Shown here piece after piece: positions 52,530 through 62,164 of a stretch of 64,000 bases of DNA. Origin of the DNA: Caballeronia sp. dw_19 (GTDB lineage: Bacteria; Pseudomonadota; Gammaproteobacteria; Burkholderiales; Burkholderiaceae); NCBI RefSeq assembly GCF_018449515.1, contig NZ_JAAVUQ010000004.1:248001-312000 (forward strand), in the 5' to 3' direction. A program made the translations under genes and the position numbers. Within the stretch, counting starts at the first letter, position 1. Every line of letters begins with the position of its first letter. The notes below the pieces were generated by a model. That model was not told the origin of the DNA and did no database searches. It was given only the letters and a program-made list of their open reading frames with translations.

Positions 52530-53475
52530 GGCGGGGGGCTAGGTTCTGGGTTAGTGGTCGGGGTTGATGCCGGGTTGGTGCTTTCAGCGTTAGCGGTCTG
52601 CGAGAGTCGGATTTTCTCTTTATCACTATTAGCCACTGTGCGTGGCGGCACGTCATTTCTTTGTCCAAAGCGACAAAGAAACGAAGCAAAGAAAGCGCTT
52701 TTAAAACACGCTACCCTAAGTGTCCACAGCGTGCAGTTTTCATTCATGGGTGCCCCAAAAGCACGGTGCTCGCCAGAGCCACCGATGTGTGAAACCCTCC
52801 TTCTCGCGAATCCTGACACGAACACGCTTCGCCCCGTACGCTCTCGGGCAAGCACGTGTGGCCAAGGAACCGGTACGGCCTCACGCGTTCTGCATGCTTC
52901 GTTTTTTGGTGGGTTGGCTGCTTGATCGGTTCGCTTATTTCGTAGGTCACAGCTTGATCCGCAGCAGCTCGACGTGACGCGTATTTACTGCCTCAGTCCT
53001 TGGTGAGTTGGTTACGCGGCCTACACCGTCATTTTCGTCGGTTACGGCCTTACGCACTGTTGGGGCTTTATTACTTGGTAGGTTGGCGACGTGGTTCGAG
53101 ACGCGTACACATTTGGAGGTTGGTCGTCCGCGGATAGCGCGGGGTGCCCCTTGGGCAGGTTCAATCACTGGTGGCGAAGCGTGTGGGTATCCGTGTTCGG
53201 AGAAAGAGGGGTTCACACATCCGTGGCTCTGGCGAGCACCGTGCTTTTGGGGCACCTATGAATCAAAACTGCACGCTGTGGACACTTAGGGTAGCGTGGT
53301 TGAAAGCGTTTTCTTTGCTTCGTTTCTTTGTCGCTTTGGACAAAGAAATGACGTGCCGCCACGCACAGTGGCTAACAGTGATAAAGAGAAAATCCGACTC
53401 TCGCAGACCGCTGACGCCGAAAGCACCAACCCAGCACCGACCCGCCCGCTAACCCAAAACCACCCCAACCCCAAA
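52530..53475. repeat. long fold-back repeat (two inverted ~220-bp arms)
   Basis: The core arms are 52572-52793 and 53212-53432 in opposite orientation. By eye they show about nine substitutions and one single-base indel. Weaker similarity extends outward to about 52530 and 53475 and inward for some 50 bases. Each arm contains a 10-bp perfect hairpin TTTCTTTGTC/GACAAAGAAA (52656-52681; 53323-53348). The 418-base centre holds degenerate TTGGTGGGTTGG-like repeats. All open frames here are translations of this element. I recall the same translated string (CESRIFSLSLLATVRGG) as spurious ORFs in many Paraburkholderia/Caballeronia genomes. No transposase is present. Confidence 0.85.
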
Positions 53476-53504
53476 AACCCGTCCACCGGCGCGAGCAAAA
53501 ACTC

Positions 53505-54800
53505 CTAGACCAGAGCGCGCCGCACCCTAAGCCTGTCGCCGCGTGGCTCGCGAATCCAGATCAGCGAACAAAGCGAACCCAACACCGCAACAGCACCGGC
53601 AAGTACAAACGCACTGCCATAGGCACCATGCGTCGCCTGCACAATAAAGCCCGTCACCGCGGGCCCAATCACGCCAGCGAGGTTCGCCAGCAGATGCACA
53701 AATCCGCCCACGCCCCCCACATTCTCACGCCGGACGGTATCCTGAATCACGGCCCAATAAACCGCGCCCGTGACATAGAGAAAGAAAATCGACATCGACA
53801 TCAGCGCGACCGCTCCCTCCATGCTTTCCACTCGCCCGGCAAATCCGACACATACGGCTGCTACCCCGAGACATACCGACAAAACGATCCGCCGCGCGAG
53901 CAACGGCTTGCCCGTGACTCGCAAAATCAGGTCCGTGATGAAGCCACCAGCGGCAAGGCCGATACTGCCGAGCAACCAAGGGATCACGGTCGCAATGCTC
54001 ATGTCATGAAGCGACATGTGATGCGCTTCAGTCAGGTACGTGGGGAACCATGACAGGAAGAAGAACAGCACATAGTTATAGGCGAAAAAGGCAAATGCGG
54101 TCGCAAGAATGATCGGTTGCTTCAGGTAGAACCTCAGCCCCATCTTTTCGCCTTCGGGCGCATGCTCCATCGACGAGGCCTGCTGCTGCCCCGCGACAAT
54201 CAACGCAAGCTCCTCGGGTTTCACGCGCTTGTCCTGCTGCGGCTGTTCAGTCGTGGTCAAGGTCCACACTACGAGCCATGCCAGACCGAGCACCATGATC
54301 GCGACAAACGCCCAGCGCCAGCCAAAACGGATCGCCATGTAGCCAACCACCGGTCCCGCAAGTGCGCCCCCCAGCGGCGTACCTGAACTGATCACACCAA
54401 TGGCGCTGGCCACCTCGCGTCGCGGAAACCAGTTGTTGACCATCTTGCTGTTCGATGAACTGAATGGCCCCTCGCCCATGCCGAACAGAACCCGCAGCAC
54501 GATCAATGAAACGAGGCTGCTTGCCAGCGCTGTCGCCCCGCAGAATAGCGACCAGATGCCCATCGATGCGCCGAATACTTTCTTCGCGCCGATCTTGTCC
54601 GACGCCACGCCGCCGATAAAATTGAACAGCGCGTAGCCGATGAAAAAGCTGCTGAACACAATGCCCATCTGCGCATGCGAAAAATCGAGATCCTTCTGGA
54701 TCAGCGGAGCCGCGATCGAGAGCGCAGCACGATCGAGATAGTTGATCACGCCGGCGAGGAACAGCAAACCGACCACGAACCAGCGCTGGCTTCTGAACAT
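53505..54800 (-). CDS. ACS-family MFS transporter (hexuronate/sugar-acid type)
   Basis: The 431-residue, 12-helix protein fits the anion:cation symporter family: FLAGVINYLDRAALSIAAPLIQKDLDFSHAQMG in helix 1, GGVASDKIGAKKVFG as the A-loop and RVLFGMGEGPFSSSNSKMVNNWFPRREVASAIG in helices 4-5. Relatives (ExuT, GudP, DgoT) import hexuronates, glucarate or galactonate with protons. It lies downstream of the idonate-type dehydrogenase (61-base gap) and mannonate dehydratase on the same strand. Confidence 0.92.
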   Translation of the reverse strand: MFRSQRWFVVGLLFLAGVINYLDRAALSIAAPLIQKDLDFSHAQMGIVFSSFFIGYALFNFIGGVASDKIGAKKVFGASMGIWSLFCGATALASSLVSLIVLRVLFGMGEGPFSSSNSKMVNNWFPRREVASAIGVISSGTPLGGALAGPVVGYMAIRFGWRWAFVAIMVLGLAWLVVWTLTTTEQPQQDKRVKPEELALIVAGQQQASSMEHAPEGEKMGLRFYLKQPIILATAFAFFAYNYVLFFFLSWFPTYLTEAHHMSLHDMSIATVIPWLLGSIGLAAGGFITDLILRVTGKPLLARRIVLSVCLGVAAVCVGFAGRVESMEGAVALMSMSIFFLYVTGAVYWAVIQDTVRRENVGGVGGFVHLLANLAGVIGPAVTGFIVQATHGAYGSAFVLAGAVAVLGSLCSLIWIREPRGDRLRVRRALV

Positions 54801-54861
54801 GAATGTCTCCTGGAATACGCCTCTTCGTGATCGGGCGTTCGAGCAAAACGGTGATAGGGAT

Positions 54862-55899
54862 TCAATCGAACTGCAGATGCACCTTCATCGACTGGTTGCG
54901 GTCATGGGCCACTTCGAACGCATGGTTCGCGTCCGCGAGCGGAAAGACATGCGTCATCAACGGACTCAGATCGATTTTCCCGGTAGCGATTTCTTCGGCC
55001 GCGACCGCGTATTCATCGGTGAAACGGAACGATCCCTGATAACGCAACTCCTTCGCCATCACGAGATTGGCCGCGACCGGCGACTGTCCCGCCGGCAGGT
55101 TGCCCACCTGGATCACAGTGGCACCCGAGCGTGCGGCCCGAAGCGCGGTGTCGAGCCCGGCAGGGCTGCCGGATGCTTCGATCACCACGTCGAAGGTGCC
55201 GCGTGACCGAGACCATGCTTCGACCTGTGCCTGGTCGGTGGCGAGTACGGTTTGATCGGCGCCTAGCGTAGCGGCCATCTGCAACGCTTTGTCGGCGAGG
55301 TCGAGCGCGACCAGACGATGCGCCCCGGCACGCCGCGCGACCGTTAGCAAAATGCAGCCAATAGGTCCGCAGCCGATCACAAGTACCTGGGCGCCGACCA
55401 GCGATCCCGCATGCCGCAGCGCATGCAATGCGACGGCGAGCGGCTCCGCCATCGATGCCTGCGCGAAGTCGAGTGCATCAGGAACCGGCACGCATTGGCG
55501 AGCGGCAACCGCAATGTATTGGCGGAACATGCCCTGCATGTGAGGGAACGTCGAGGCGCTGCCCATGAAGCGCATATTCAGGCAATGGTTGGTCATGCCC
55601 TTCACGCAAAACCGGCACTCGCCGCAGTTCAGACCCGGGTTCACGGCAACACGCTGGCCAACGCGCAAACCGTTCACGCCCTCCCCCAGCGCGGCGATTT
55701 CACCCGCGACTTCATGACCAAGGACGAACGGTTCCCGGACCGCGAAATCGCCGCTTTTGCCCTTGAAGTAATACGACAAATCTGACCCGCAGATACCGCC
55801 CGCGCGCACGCGGATCTGAACTTGACCCAGCTGTGGTTGAGGCGCATCGACTTCGTCGATACGCAGGCGTTTCGGTTCGTGAAGGACGGCTGCAAGCAT
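54862..55899 (-). CDS. zinc-dependent alcohol dehydrogenase, L-idonate 5-dehydrogenase-like
   Basis: The 345-residue MDR enzyme has the catalytic-zinc region AGGICGSDLSYYFKGKSGDFAVREPFVLGHEVAGEI. The structural-zinc loop is NCGECRFCVKGMTNHCLNMRFMGSASTFPHMQGMFRQY and the Rossmann motif VIGCGPIGCILL. The loop and length fit IdnD-type polyol dehydrogenases that interconvert L-idonate and 5-ketogluconate. The ATG at 55899 follows GGAG. It probably works with the mannonate enzymes in aldonate catabolism. Confidence 0.9.
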   Translation of the reverse strand: MLAAVLHEPKRLRIDEVDAPQPQLGQVQIRVRAGGICGSDLSYYFKGKSGDFAVREPFVLGHEVAGEIAALGEGVNGLRVGQRVAVNPGLNCGECRFCVKGMTNHCLNMRFMGSASTFPHMQGMFRQYIAVAARQCVPVPDALDFAQASMAEPLAVALHALRHAGSLVGAQVLVIGCGPIGCILLTVARRAGAHRLVALDLADKALQMAATLGADQTVLATDQAQVEAWSRSRGTFDVVIEASGSPAGLDTALRAARSGATVIQVGNLPAGQSPVAANLVMAKELRYQGSFRFTDEYAVAAEEIATGKIDLSPLMTHVFPLADANHAFEVAHDRNQSMKVHLQFD

Positions 55900-56059
55900 G
55901 AGAAGCTCCGTTGAATGGTGTAAGTGCCGAAGCACAGCGCGTGGCTAGAGGCGCGCCGCGAAAACAGGGGATGAATGCGATTCGCGGAGAGACGTCGCGA
56001 GTGACGGCGTACCCCAATCGTGAAGATCACCGCCAAGTGGTTCTGCCGAGCACCGCCGC

Positions 56060-57268
56060 TCACCAGTTCCAGAGCGTGCCGTCTTCGAGTCGCGCGACCG
56101 GCAAATAAGCCGGATCGTAGGGATAGCGCGCCGCGAGTTCTTCATCGATATCCACGCCGTGACCGGGCGCCTCGCCGGGATGCATCGTGCCCCGCTCGAA
56201 GGTCCATGCGTGCGGGAAAACATCGAGCGCTTCCTTCGGAAAACCCATGTATTCCTGCACGCCGAAATTCGGCACCCATAAGTCGAAATGGAGCGCCGCA
56301 CCCATGCAGACCGGCGACAAATCTGACGGCCCGTGGCAACCCGTACGAACCTGATAGAGCGACGCAAAATCCGCAATGCGTTTCAGGTGCGTGATACCGC
56401 CCGCATGCGTGAGTGTGGCGCGAATGTAGTCGATCAACTGCTCTTCAATCAGTTGCTTGCAATCCCAGATGCTGTTGAATACTTCGCCCACCGCGACAGG
56501 TGTCACCGTGTGTTGGCGAATCAGGCGGAAACCAGCCTGATTCTCCGCGGGCGTGGGGTCTTCCATCCAGAACAACCGATACGGCTCGACTGATTTACCC
56601 AGGCGTGCCGCTTCTATAGGCGTGAGACGGTGATGCACGTCGTGGAGCAGATGGGTATCGAATCCGAACTTGTCGCGCACTGCTTCGAAGAGTTTCGGCA
56701 CGAAGTCGAGATACTTTTCCGACGACCACGTTTGCTCTTCCACCGCGCCCTTGGTAGCGGGCTCATACATGCCCGCACCCTTCGATACCCCGTACACCGA
56801 GCGCATGTTCGGCACGCCGCATTGAATGCGGATAGCCTGATAGCCCTCTTCCACATGCTCTGCATAGCGGTCGAGGGCTTCAGGAATGTCACGTCCGGTC
56901 GCATGCCCGTAGACCATCACGCTCTCACGCGACGCGCCGCCGAGCAGCTTGTACAAAGGCAGATTCGCGACCTTGCCCAGAATGTCCCACAGCGCCACAT
57001 CCACCGCGGCGATGGCGGTCATGGTCACCGGACCGCGACGCCAGTACGCACCCTTGTATAAAAACTGCCAGATGTCTTCTATGCTCCCCGGATCACGACC
57101 GATCAGCAGCGGGCACACGTGGTCCTTCAGATAAGACGCCACCGCCAGTTCGCGGCCATTGAGGGTGGCATCGCCAATACCGTGAACCCCTTCATCGGTC
57201 ACCACTTTCAACGTGACGAAGTTGCGTCCCGGACAACTGACGATGACATCGGCGCGAACGATTTTCAT
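56060..57268 (-). CDS. manD: D-mannonate dehydratase (enolase superfamily)
   Basis: The 402-residue enzyme belongs to the ManD/RspA group. Metal ligands are in [11 protein letters not shown] (Asp, near 210), [12 protein letters not shown] (Glu, near 236) and [16 protein letters not shown] (Glu, near 262). The family features [29 protein letters not shown] and [33 protein letters not shown] are all present. It dehydrates D-mannonate to 2-keto-3-deoxygluconate. An AAGGAAA site precedes the ATG. It is divergent from the mannonate oxidoreductase gene. Confidence 0.93.
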   Translation of the reverse strand: MKIVRADVIVSCPGRNFVTLKVVTDEGVHGIGDATLNGRELAVASYLKDHVCPLLIGRDPGSIEDIWQFLYKGAYWRRGPVTMTAIAAVDVALWDILGKVANLPLYKLLGGASRESVMVYGHATGRDIPEALDRYAEHVEEGYQAIRIQCGVPNMRSVYGVSKGAGMYEPATKGAVEEQTWSSEKYLDFVPKLFEAVRDKFGFDTHLLHDVHHRLTPIEAARLGKSVEPYRLFWMEDPTPAENQAGFRLIRQHTVTPVAVGEVFNSIWDCKQLIEEQLIDYIRATLTHAGGITHLKRIADFASLYQVRTGCHGPSDLSPVCMGAALHFDLWVPNFGVQEYMGFPKEALDVFPHAWTFERGTMHPGEAPGHGVDIDEELAARYPYDPAYLPVARLEDGTLWNW

Positions 57269-57304
57269 GGGAATTTCCTTGAGGTGCGATCAATGGAATT
57301 GATG

Positions 57305-57319
57305 CTACCATACAAGTAG
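57305..57319. promoter_or_regulatory. operator-like CTAC-N7-GTAG in the sugar-acid divergent promoter
   Basis: CTACCATACAAGTAG contains inverted CTAC/GTAG arms. Its left nine bases equal the motif at 52449-52457 upstream of the GntR gene. It lies between the divergent manD and oxidoreductase genes, 37 and 45 bases from their starts. Confidence 0.45.
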
Positions 57320-57363
57320 ACTCAATCGTCAATCAAGGGTTTTCCCGCTCCAGGCTATTTAAA

Positions 57364-58857
57364 ATGACCAGTGAATCCATGCTTTGCCGCAAGGCGCTTC
57401 CGTTAATCGAGGACCATCTGCTAGCGCCTGAGTGGCGCGATCCCCGCATTGGCATCGTTCATCTGGGCATCGGAAATTTTCATCGGGCGCACGAAGCGGT
57501 TTATACGGAAGAGGCCATGCTTGCCGCGGGTGGCGACTGGGCAATCTGCGGGGTCACGCTGCAAGGCGACGTGACGAAGCGCGATGCGTTGATGGCGCAG
57601 GATGGCTTGTATAGCGTCGTGGAGCGTGGGCTGCAGGGTGTGAAGACAACAGTTATTCGCGCGCTGCGTGAAGTGCTCGCGCTGCCGCATGACCGCGCGC
57701 GACTGTTCGACTTGCTCGCCGACACAAATGTGCGGATCGTCTCGTTGACGGTCACGGAGAAAGGCTATTGCCGCGATACGAAGACGGGCGACGTCGACCT
57801 CGGCCATCCCGGCATCGCACATGATCTGGAGCATCCGGGCGAGCCCGGCACGGTGCCGGGTATCCTTGTCGCCGCATTGAAGACGCGGCGCGATGCCGGC
57901 ATCGCGCCGTTCACCGTGCTCTCTTGCGACAACCTCTCGCACAATGGCGCAGCATTGCGCCAGGTGGTCTGTTCCCACGCTCGCGCGCTCGACGAAGCGC
58001 TGGCAACCTGGATCGATCGCGAAGTCGCGTTCCCGTCAACGATGGTGGATCGTATCGTCCCCGCGACCACGGACGCCGACCGTGACGCCGCGGCCGCTGC
58101 GCTTGAGCTTCGCGACGAGGCGCCGGTCCCGTGCGAGCCGTTTCGTCAATGGGTGATCGAAGACCGCTTCCCTGCCGGACGACCCGCATGGGAACGCGTG
58201 GGCGCGCAACTCGTGGACGACGTGATGCCATTCGAACTCGCGAAGCTGCGCATGCTGAACGGCACACATTCGACACTTGCTTATTTGTCGATGCTGGCGG
58301 GGTTCGCGACCATCGACGAAGCAATTTCGTTCGCGCCGCTGCGCACACTGATCCATTCGATGATGACGCACGAGATCGCACCGACCTTAAATGTTCCGGC
58401 ATCGTTCGACTTGATGGCGTATCGCGATGCACTGCTCGAACGATACGCGAATCCGGCGTTGAAACATCGCTGCGCGCAGATCGCAATGGATGGCAGTCAG
58501 AAGATTCCGCCGCGCCTTCTCGCGACGATCGCGGCCCGCCTTGGGCGCGGGCAAGCAATCACGGGACTCGCGCTTGGCGTTGCAGCGTGGTTCGTTTTCT
58601 TGCGCGGACACGCCGACGACGGCACGACTTTCGTTATCAACGATCCGCTGGCCTCGCGGCTGACTGCGCTTGCGACGAACGCGGGAGACGTGGAAAACGC
58701 GCCGGAAAGCCTTGTCGATGCGATGCTAGGTTGTCGCGATGTATTCAGTCCCGAACTGGCTTCGAACGTGGTGTTCCGGCGCGCCCTGATTGAAGCTGTC
58801 ACGCAGTTAGGGAGCGGCACGAGAACGGCGATCGAGAACACAGAAAAGCTCGGATAA
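57364..58857 (+). CDS. mannitol dehydrogenase-family D-mannonate/fructuronate oxidoreductase
   Basis: The 497-residue protein is a long-chain polyol dehydrogenase. Near the N-terminus GIVHLGIGNFHRAHEAVYTEEAM is the family signature. VTEKGYCRDTKTGDVD and LSCDNLSHNGAALRQVV follow, and the catalytic Lys is in ELAKLRMLNGTHSTLAYLSMLAG. Relatives include UxuB (fructuronate to mannonate) and mannitol 2-dehydrogenase; the manD neighbour favours UxuB. There is almost no ribosome site before 57364, so translation may be leaderless or start at 57379. Confidence 0.9.
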   Translation: MTSESMLCRKALPLIEDHLLAPEWRDPRIGIVHLGIGNFHRAHEAVYTEEAMLAAGGDWAICGVTLQGDVTKRDALMAQDGLYSVVERGLQGVKTTVIRALREVLALPHDRARLFDLLADTNVRIVSLTVTEKGYCRDTKTGDVDLGHPGIAHDLEHPGEPGTVPGILVAALKTRRDAGIAPFTVLSCDNLSHNGAALRQVVCSHARALDEALATWIDREVAFPSTMVDRIVPATTDADRDAAAAALELRDEAPVPCEPFRQWVIEDRFPAGRPAWERVGAQLVDDVMPFELAKLRMLNGTHSTLAYLSMLAGFATIDEAISFAPLRTLIHSMMTHEIAPTLNVPASFDLMAYRDALLERYANPALKHRCAQIAMDGSQKIPPRLLATIAARLGRGQAITGLALGVAAWFVFLRGHADDGTTFVINDPLASRLTALATNAGDVENAPESLVDAMLGCRDVFSPELASNVVFRRALIEAVTQLGSGTRTAIENTEKLG

Positions 58858-58865
58858 CCACCAAA

Positions 58866-58926
58866 GTCATCACTTGTTGACAAATCCCCGTCCTCCGGCA
58901 AATAATCCGCGTCATCAACTGATGAC
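58866..58926 (+). promoter_or_regulatory. promoter flanked by two 16-bp palindromes
   Basis: GTCATCA-AC-TGATGAC (58911-58926) is a perfect palindrome. GTCATCA-CT-TGTTGAC (58866-58881) is the same with one change. Between and overlapping them are TTGACA (58877-58882) and AATAAT (58901-58906), an 18-nt-spaced sigma-70-like promoter. The gene starts at 58941 with GGAG. The layout is that of a TetR- or MarR-type repressor, but none is encoded next to it. Confidence 0.6.
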
Positions 58927-58940
58927 ATACGGAGTCTACC

Positions 58941-60143
58941 GTGACGAAAATCGCCCCATTCCTGCGGGATAAGCATGTAGCAATCATAGGAGGCGGCCCC
59001 GCTGGCCTGACCCTGGCACGGCTTCTGCAAATGCGCGGCGCGTCTGTAAGCATCTACGAACGTGATCACTCGCCTGAGTCGAGGAACCAGGGCGGAAGCC
59101 TGGACCTGCACGAACTATCGGGACAACTCGCTCTTCGCGAGGCAGAGCTCGATCGCGATTTCCACCGTATTGCCCGGCATCAGGGCCAGCATTTCAAGGT
59201 ATTCGACAAACACGGCACGCAACGCGTCGAGATGCGCGCAGAGGATGAAGACGAGATGCGGCCGGAAGTTGATCGTGGCGAGCTGCGCGATCTGCTGCTC
59301 CGTTCACTCGAACCCGGCACCGTGAATTGGGGGCACGAACTGCTCCAGGTGGTCACTGAAGACACCGGCACACAACGCCTCGACTTCTGCAACGGAGCCA
59401 GCGTTCGCGTGGATCTCGTGGTCGGTTGCGATGGAACATGGTCCCGCGTGCGGCCGTTGATATCGGCGCTGAAGCCAGCGTATTCCGGCGTTACGTTCAT
59501 CGAGACACGTCTGACTGCTGTCGACACATTACATCCCGCTCTCGCGACTCTGGTCGGACCCGGCAGCATCCTCGCGCTTGGCGACAATAAGGGACTGATG
59601 GCTCAGCGCAATGGTGATGGCACCATCCGTGTGTATGTTGCGCTGAGAGTCGCGGAGAACTGGGTTGAACAGACCGGCATCGATTTTCACGAACCGCTGC
59701 AGGCGCGCAACCGTCTGCTCGACCTGTTCACGGGTTGGTCGCCTGAAATAGTCGACCTGCTCCGTGCCTCGGACGACGTTTTCCTTCCACGGCCGCTCTA
59801 CACATTTCCGCCGGAGCAATCCTGGACCACGTGCCCCGGCATCACGATCCTCGGCGACGCCGCTCACGTCATGCCGCCCTTCACCGGACAAGGCGCGAAC
59901 CTGGCCATGCTGGATGCGGTCGACCTGACTCGTTGCCTCACCTCGCATTCGTTCGCGGATCTGACCGAAGCCATTCGCGCGTTCGAACAGACAATGCTCA
60001 CGCGCATGACACCGGCTATTCATGCCACGCTAGCCTCGCAGGATCAGGTGATCGCGCATGACGCGCCCACGGCTCTGGTTGAATCCATCAACGCTCACCT
60101 GGAAGCAGTCAAGATCATGTCTGCGTCAAGGCAGAACCTCTGA
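58941..60143 (+). CDS. TetX-like FAD-dependent monooxygenase
   Basis: The 400-residue flavoprotein has VAIIGGGPAGLTLARLLQMRGASVSIYERD (FAD Rossmann) and the TetX-group GGSLDLHELSGQLALREAEL. EVDRGELRDLLLRSLEPGTVNWGHELL and the GD motif ITILGDAAHVMPPFTGQGANLAMLDAVDL follow. TetX hydroxylates tetracyclines with NADPH and O2; most homologues have other aromatic substrates, so resistance should not be assumed. The GTG start at 58941 follows GGAG with 7-nt spacing. Its 3' end overlaps the convergent transporter gene by 18 bases. Confidence 0.9.
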   Translation: MTKIAPFLRDKHVAIIGGGPAGLTLARLLQMRGASVSIYERDHSPESRNQGGSLDLHELSGQLALREAELDRDFHRIARHQGQHFKVFDKHGTQRVEMRAEDEDEMRPEVDRGELRDLLLRSLEPGTVNWGHELLQVVTEDTGTQRLDFCNGASVRVDLVVGCDGTWSRVRPLISALKPAYSGVTFIETRLTAVDTLHPALATLVGPGSILALGDNKGLMAQRNGDGTIRVYVALRVAENWVEQTGIDFHEPLQARNRLLDLFTGWSPEIVDLLRASDDVFLPRPLYTFPPEQSWTTCPGITILGDAAHVMPPFTGQGANLAMLDAVDLTRCLTSHSFADLTEAIRAFEQTMLTRMTPAIHATLASQDQVIAHDAPTALVESINAHLEAVKIMSASRQNL

Positions 60144-61055
60144 AGCACGGGGCACGTTCACCGTTACCGCTTTGCGCCAGCGCACGGTCGCCAGCATGGA
60201 CGCCACGACAATCAACCCGCCGCCGATCCATGCAATAAGCGATATTTTCTCGCCAAGCCACAGCCAGGCGAACAACGCGCCAAACGCGGGTTCGCTGCCC
60301 ATCAGCAACGCAACGCGGGTTGGACTGCTACGCTTGATCGCATAGTTCTGCGCGAAGAAGGCGAACAGCGTGCACGCAAAAACCAGATAAAACACGCTGG
60401 CCCAAAACGGCTCATGCCCCGTGAACGACGGCACGTGCTGCCACTGCTGCGGCGCAAACACGAGCGCCACGGCAGCACTACCAAACGCGACCACGCCCGA
60501 CTGCACCGCCGTCACTGACAAAGGCGGCAGCGTCGAGTCACGCAACACGCGTTTCGTCACGCAGACATTCAGCGCGCGCAGCAAAGCCGCCAGCAGGATC
60601 AGCGCATCGCCCGGATTGAAGACGAACCCACCATCACCGGCAAGCAGCCATGCGCCTAACAGCGAGAGCGTGACTGCTGCCCACTCAATCCGCCCGGGCC
60701 TGCGCTTGAGCAGCATCCACTCGACCAGCGGCGTCATCACCACGCAGAGACTGATCAGAAACGCCGCATTGGCGGCGCGCGTCAGCAGCACGCCAAACGT
60801 CTCGCTTAAGAAAATGCCCAACAGCAGCAAGCCTGCGATAAATACGCCGCGCAGCGTGCGCGCGTCGGCATGCCGCAAGCTTCGCAATGCAGGCGACAAC
60901 ATGACGAACGTCATGCCGAATCGCAGCGTCAGCAGGCCCAGCACCGGATAGAACACAAGCGCATGCTTGACGATTCCGTAACTGGTGCCCCAGACCACCG
61001 CGACCACGAGCAGCATCAGGTCGGACACTAAAAGAAGGCGGTCTTGCTTGGACAT
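60126..61055 (-). CDS. EamA/DMT-superfamily transporter
   Basis: The 309-residue protein has ten helices in two EamA repeats. The first begins LMLLVVAVVWGTSYGIVKHALVFYPVLGLLTLRF; the second includes ALLRALNVCVTKRVL and ends with GALFAWLWLGEKISLIAWIGGGLIVVASML. Such proteins export amino acids or metabolites. It is divergent from a LysR regulator (123-base gap), which probably controls it. It overlaps the monooxygenase gene at the 3' end. Confidence 0.9.
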   Translation of the reverse strand: MSKQDRLLLVSDLMLLVVAVVWGTSYGIVKHALVFYPVLGLLTLRFGMTFVMLSPALRSLRHADARTLRGVFIAGLLLLGIFLSETFGVLLTRAANAAFLISLCVVMTPLVEWMLLKRRPGRIEWAAVTLSLLGAWLLAGDGGFVFNPGDALILLAALLRALNVCVTKRVLRDSTLPPLSVTAVQSGVVAFGSAAVALVFAPQQWQHVPSFTGHEPFWASVFYLVFACTLFAFFAQNYAIKRSSPTRVALLMGSEPAFGALFAWLWLGEKISLIAWIGGGLIVVASMLATVRWRKAVTVNVPRASEVLP

Positions 61056-61177
61056 AGTCGGACCTCAGGAGAATGAGTCCGTATTGTCGAGCGTTGCACA
61101 TGAGACGATAATCGGGTCGATGCGCAAAGCCTTTATGTCGCAGATGCATTAATCCTCGCCCCACTCGCGACCACCCG

Positions 61178-62098
61178 ATGAATCCAACAGAACTTTTTGC
61201 TTTGCTGCCCGACATGGCCGTATTCGCCCGTGTCGTCGATGCCGGCAACTTTTCCGTGGCCGCGCGCCAGCTCGGCAGCACGCCGTCGACGGTCAGCCGC
61301 CAGATCAAGCGTCTTGAGGAAGCGCTGGCCACGCGGCTGCTCGAACGATCGACGCGCAAGGTGAAGGTGACCGAATCGGGCGAACAGGTCGTCCGGTTCT
61401 GCCGCGACATCGTGAGCGCGGCGTCGGGCGCCGTGGATGCAGCCGGGTCACTGGCCGGCCGGCCGCAGGGAAAAGTCAGTGTGAGCGCGCCGACAGCCTT
61501 TGCGAAAACGGTGATTCATCCGCTGGTGCCGGGCTTTTTGCGCGCGTATGAGGAAGTCGATCTCCAATTGCTATACGCGGATCATGAGGTCGATCCGCTC
61601 GAGAACGATCTCGACCTCGTGATCCGGCTAACGGATCATCCGCCGCCCGGTCTGGCGGGACGGCGGCTGGGATCGGTACGCTGGGTGTTGTGTGCGTCGC
61701 CAGCGTATCTGCGGGCGCGCGGCACGCCCAAGCATCCACGCGATCTCGCGCAACACGACTGCCTCTATCTGGGCGAAACCACCGACGACAACCGCTGGCG
61801 TTTTCGCCGTGGTACCGAGACGCAGACCGTGGAGGTAAGCGGGCGATATATAGCGAATCATGCGGGCGCGCGACTCGAAGCGGCGCAACAGGATTTCGGC
61901 ATCGCGAACTTGCCGGAATTTACCGCTCGCGGAGCGTTGGAGAGCGGTGAACTCGTGCAAGTGCTCGCCGACTGGGATCTCGAAGCGCTCGCTTATGTAG
62001 GCTCGGTATGGTTGCTCTATCCGCCGAATCGCTTTCTACCGCCCAAGGTGCGGGCGTTGATTGATTATCTGGTCGAGCACATACACGACAGCAAGTGA
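61178..62098 (+). CDS. LysR-family transcriptional regulator
   Basis: The 306-residue regulator has a winged helix (MAVFARVVDAGNFSVAARQLGSTPSTVSRQIKRLEEALATRLLERSTRKVKVTESGE). A LysR effector domain follows, of the Burkholderia DUF-free type with VDLQLLYADHEVDPLENDLDLVIRLTDHPPPGLAGRRLGSVRWVLCASPAYL. It resembles regulators of divergent efflux or detoxification genes. The neighbouring DMT transporter is the likely target. Confidence 0.93.
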   Translation: MNPTELFALLPDMAVFARVVDAGNFSVAARQLGSTPSTVSRQIKRLEEALATRLLERSTRKVKVTESGEQVVRFCRDIVSAASGAVDAAGSLAGRPQGKVSVSAPTAFAKTVIHPLVPGFLRAYEEVDLQLLYADHEVDPLENDLDLVIRLTDHPPPGLAGRRLGSVRWVLCASPAYLRARGTPKHPRDLAQHDCLYLGETTDDNRWRFRRGTETQTVEVSGRYIANHAGARLEAAQQDFGIANLPEFTARGALESGELVQVLADWDLEALAYVGSVWLLYPPNRFLPPKVRALIDYLVEHIHDSK

Positions 62099-62164
62099 CG
62101 TTGGCTTGGCGCTTAGCGTAGCCTAAGTGCTTAAGCCGCGCTCTTAAGCCGGTAAGCTTCCATG

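Noticed and set aside
52467..53498. Several 60-150 codon frames on both strands
   Set aside because: All are translations of the inverted arms or centre of the fold-back repeat; matching frames appear on opposite strands simply because the DNA is repeated.
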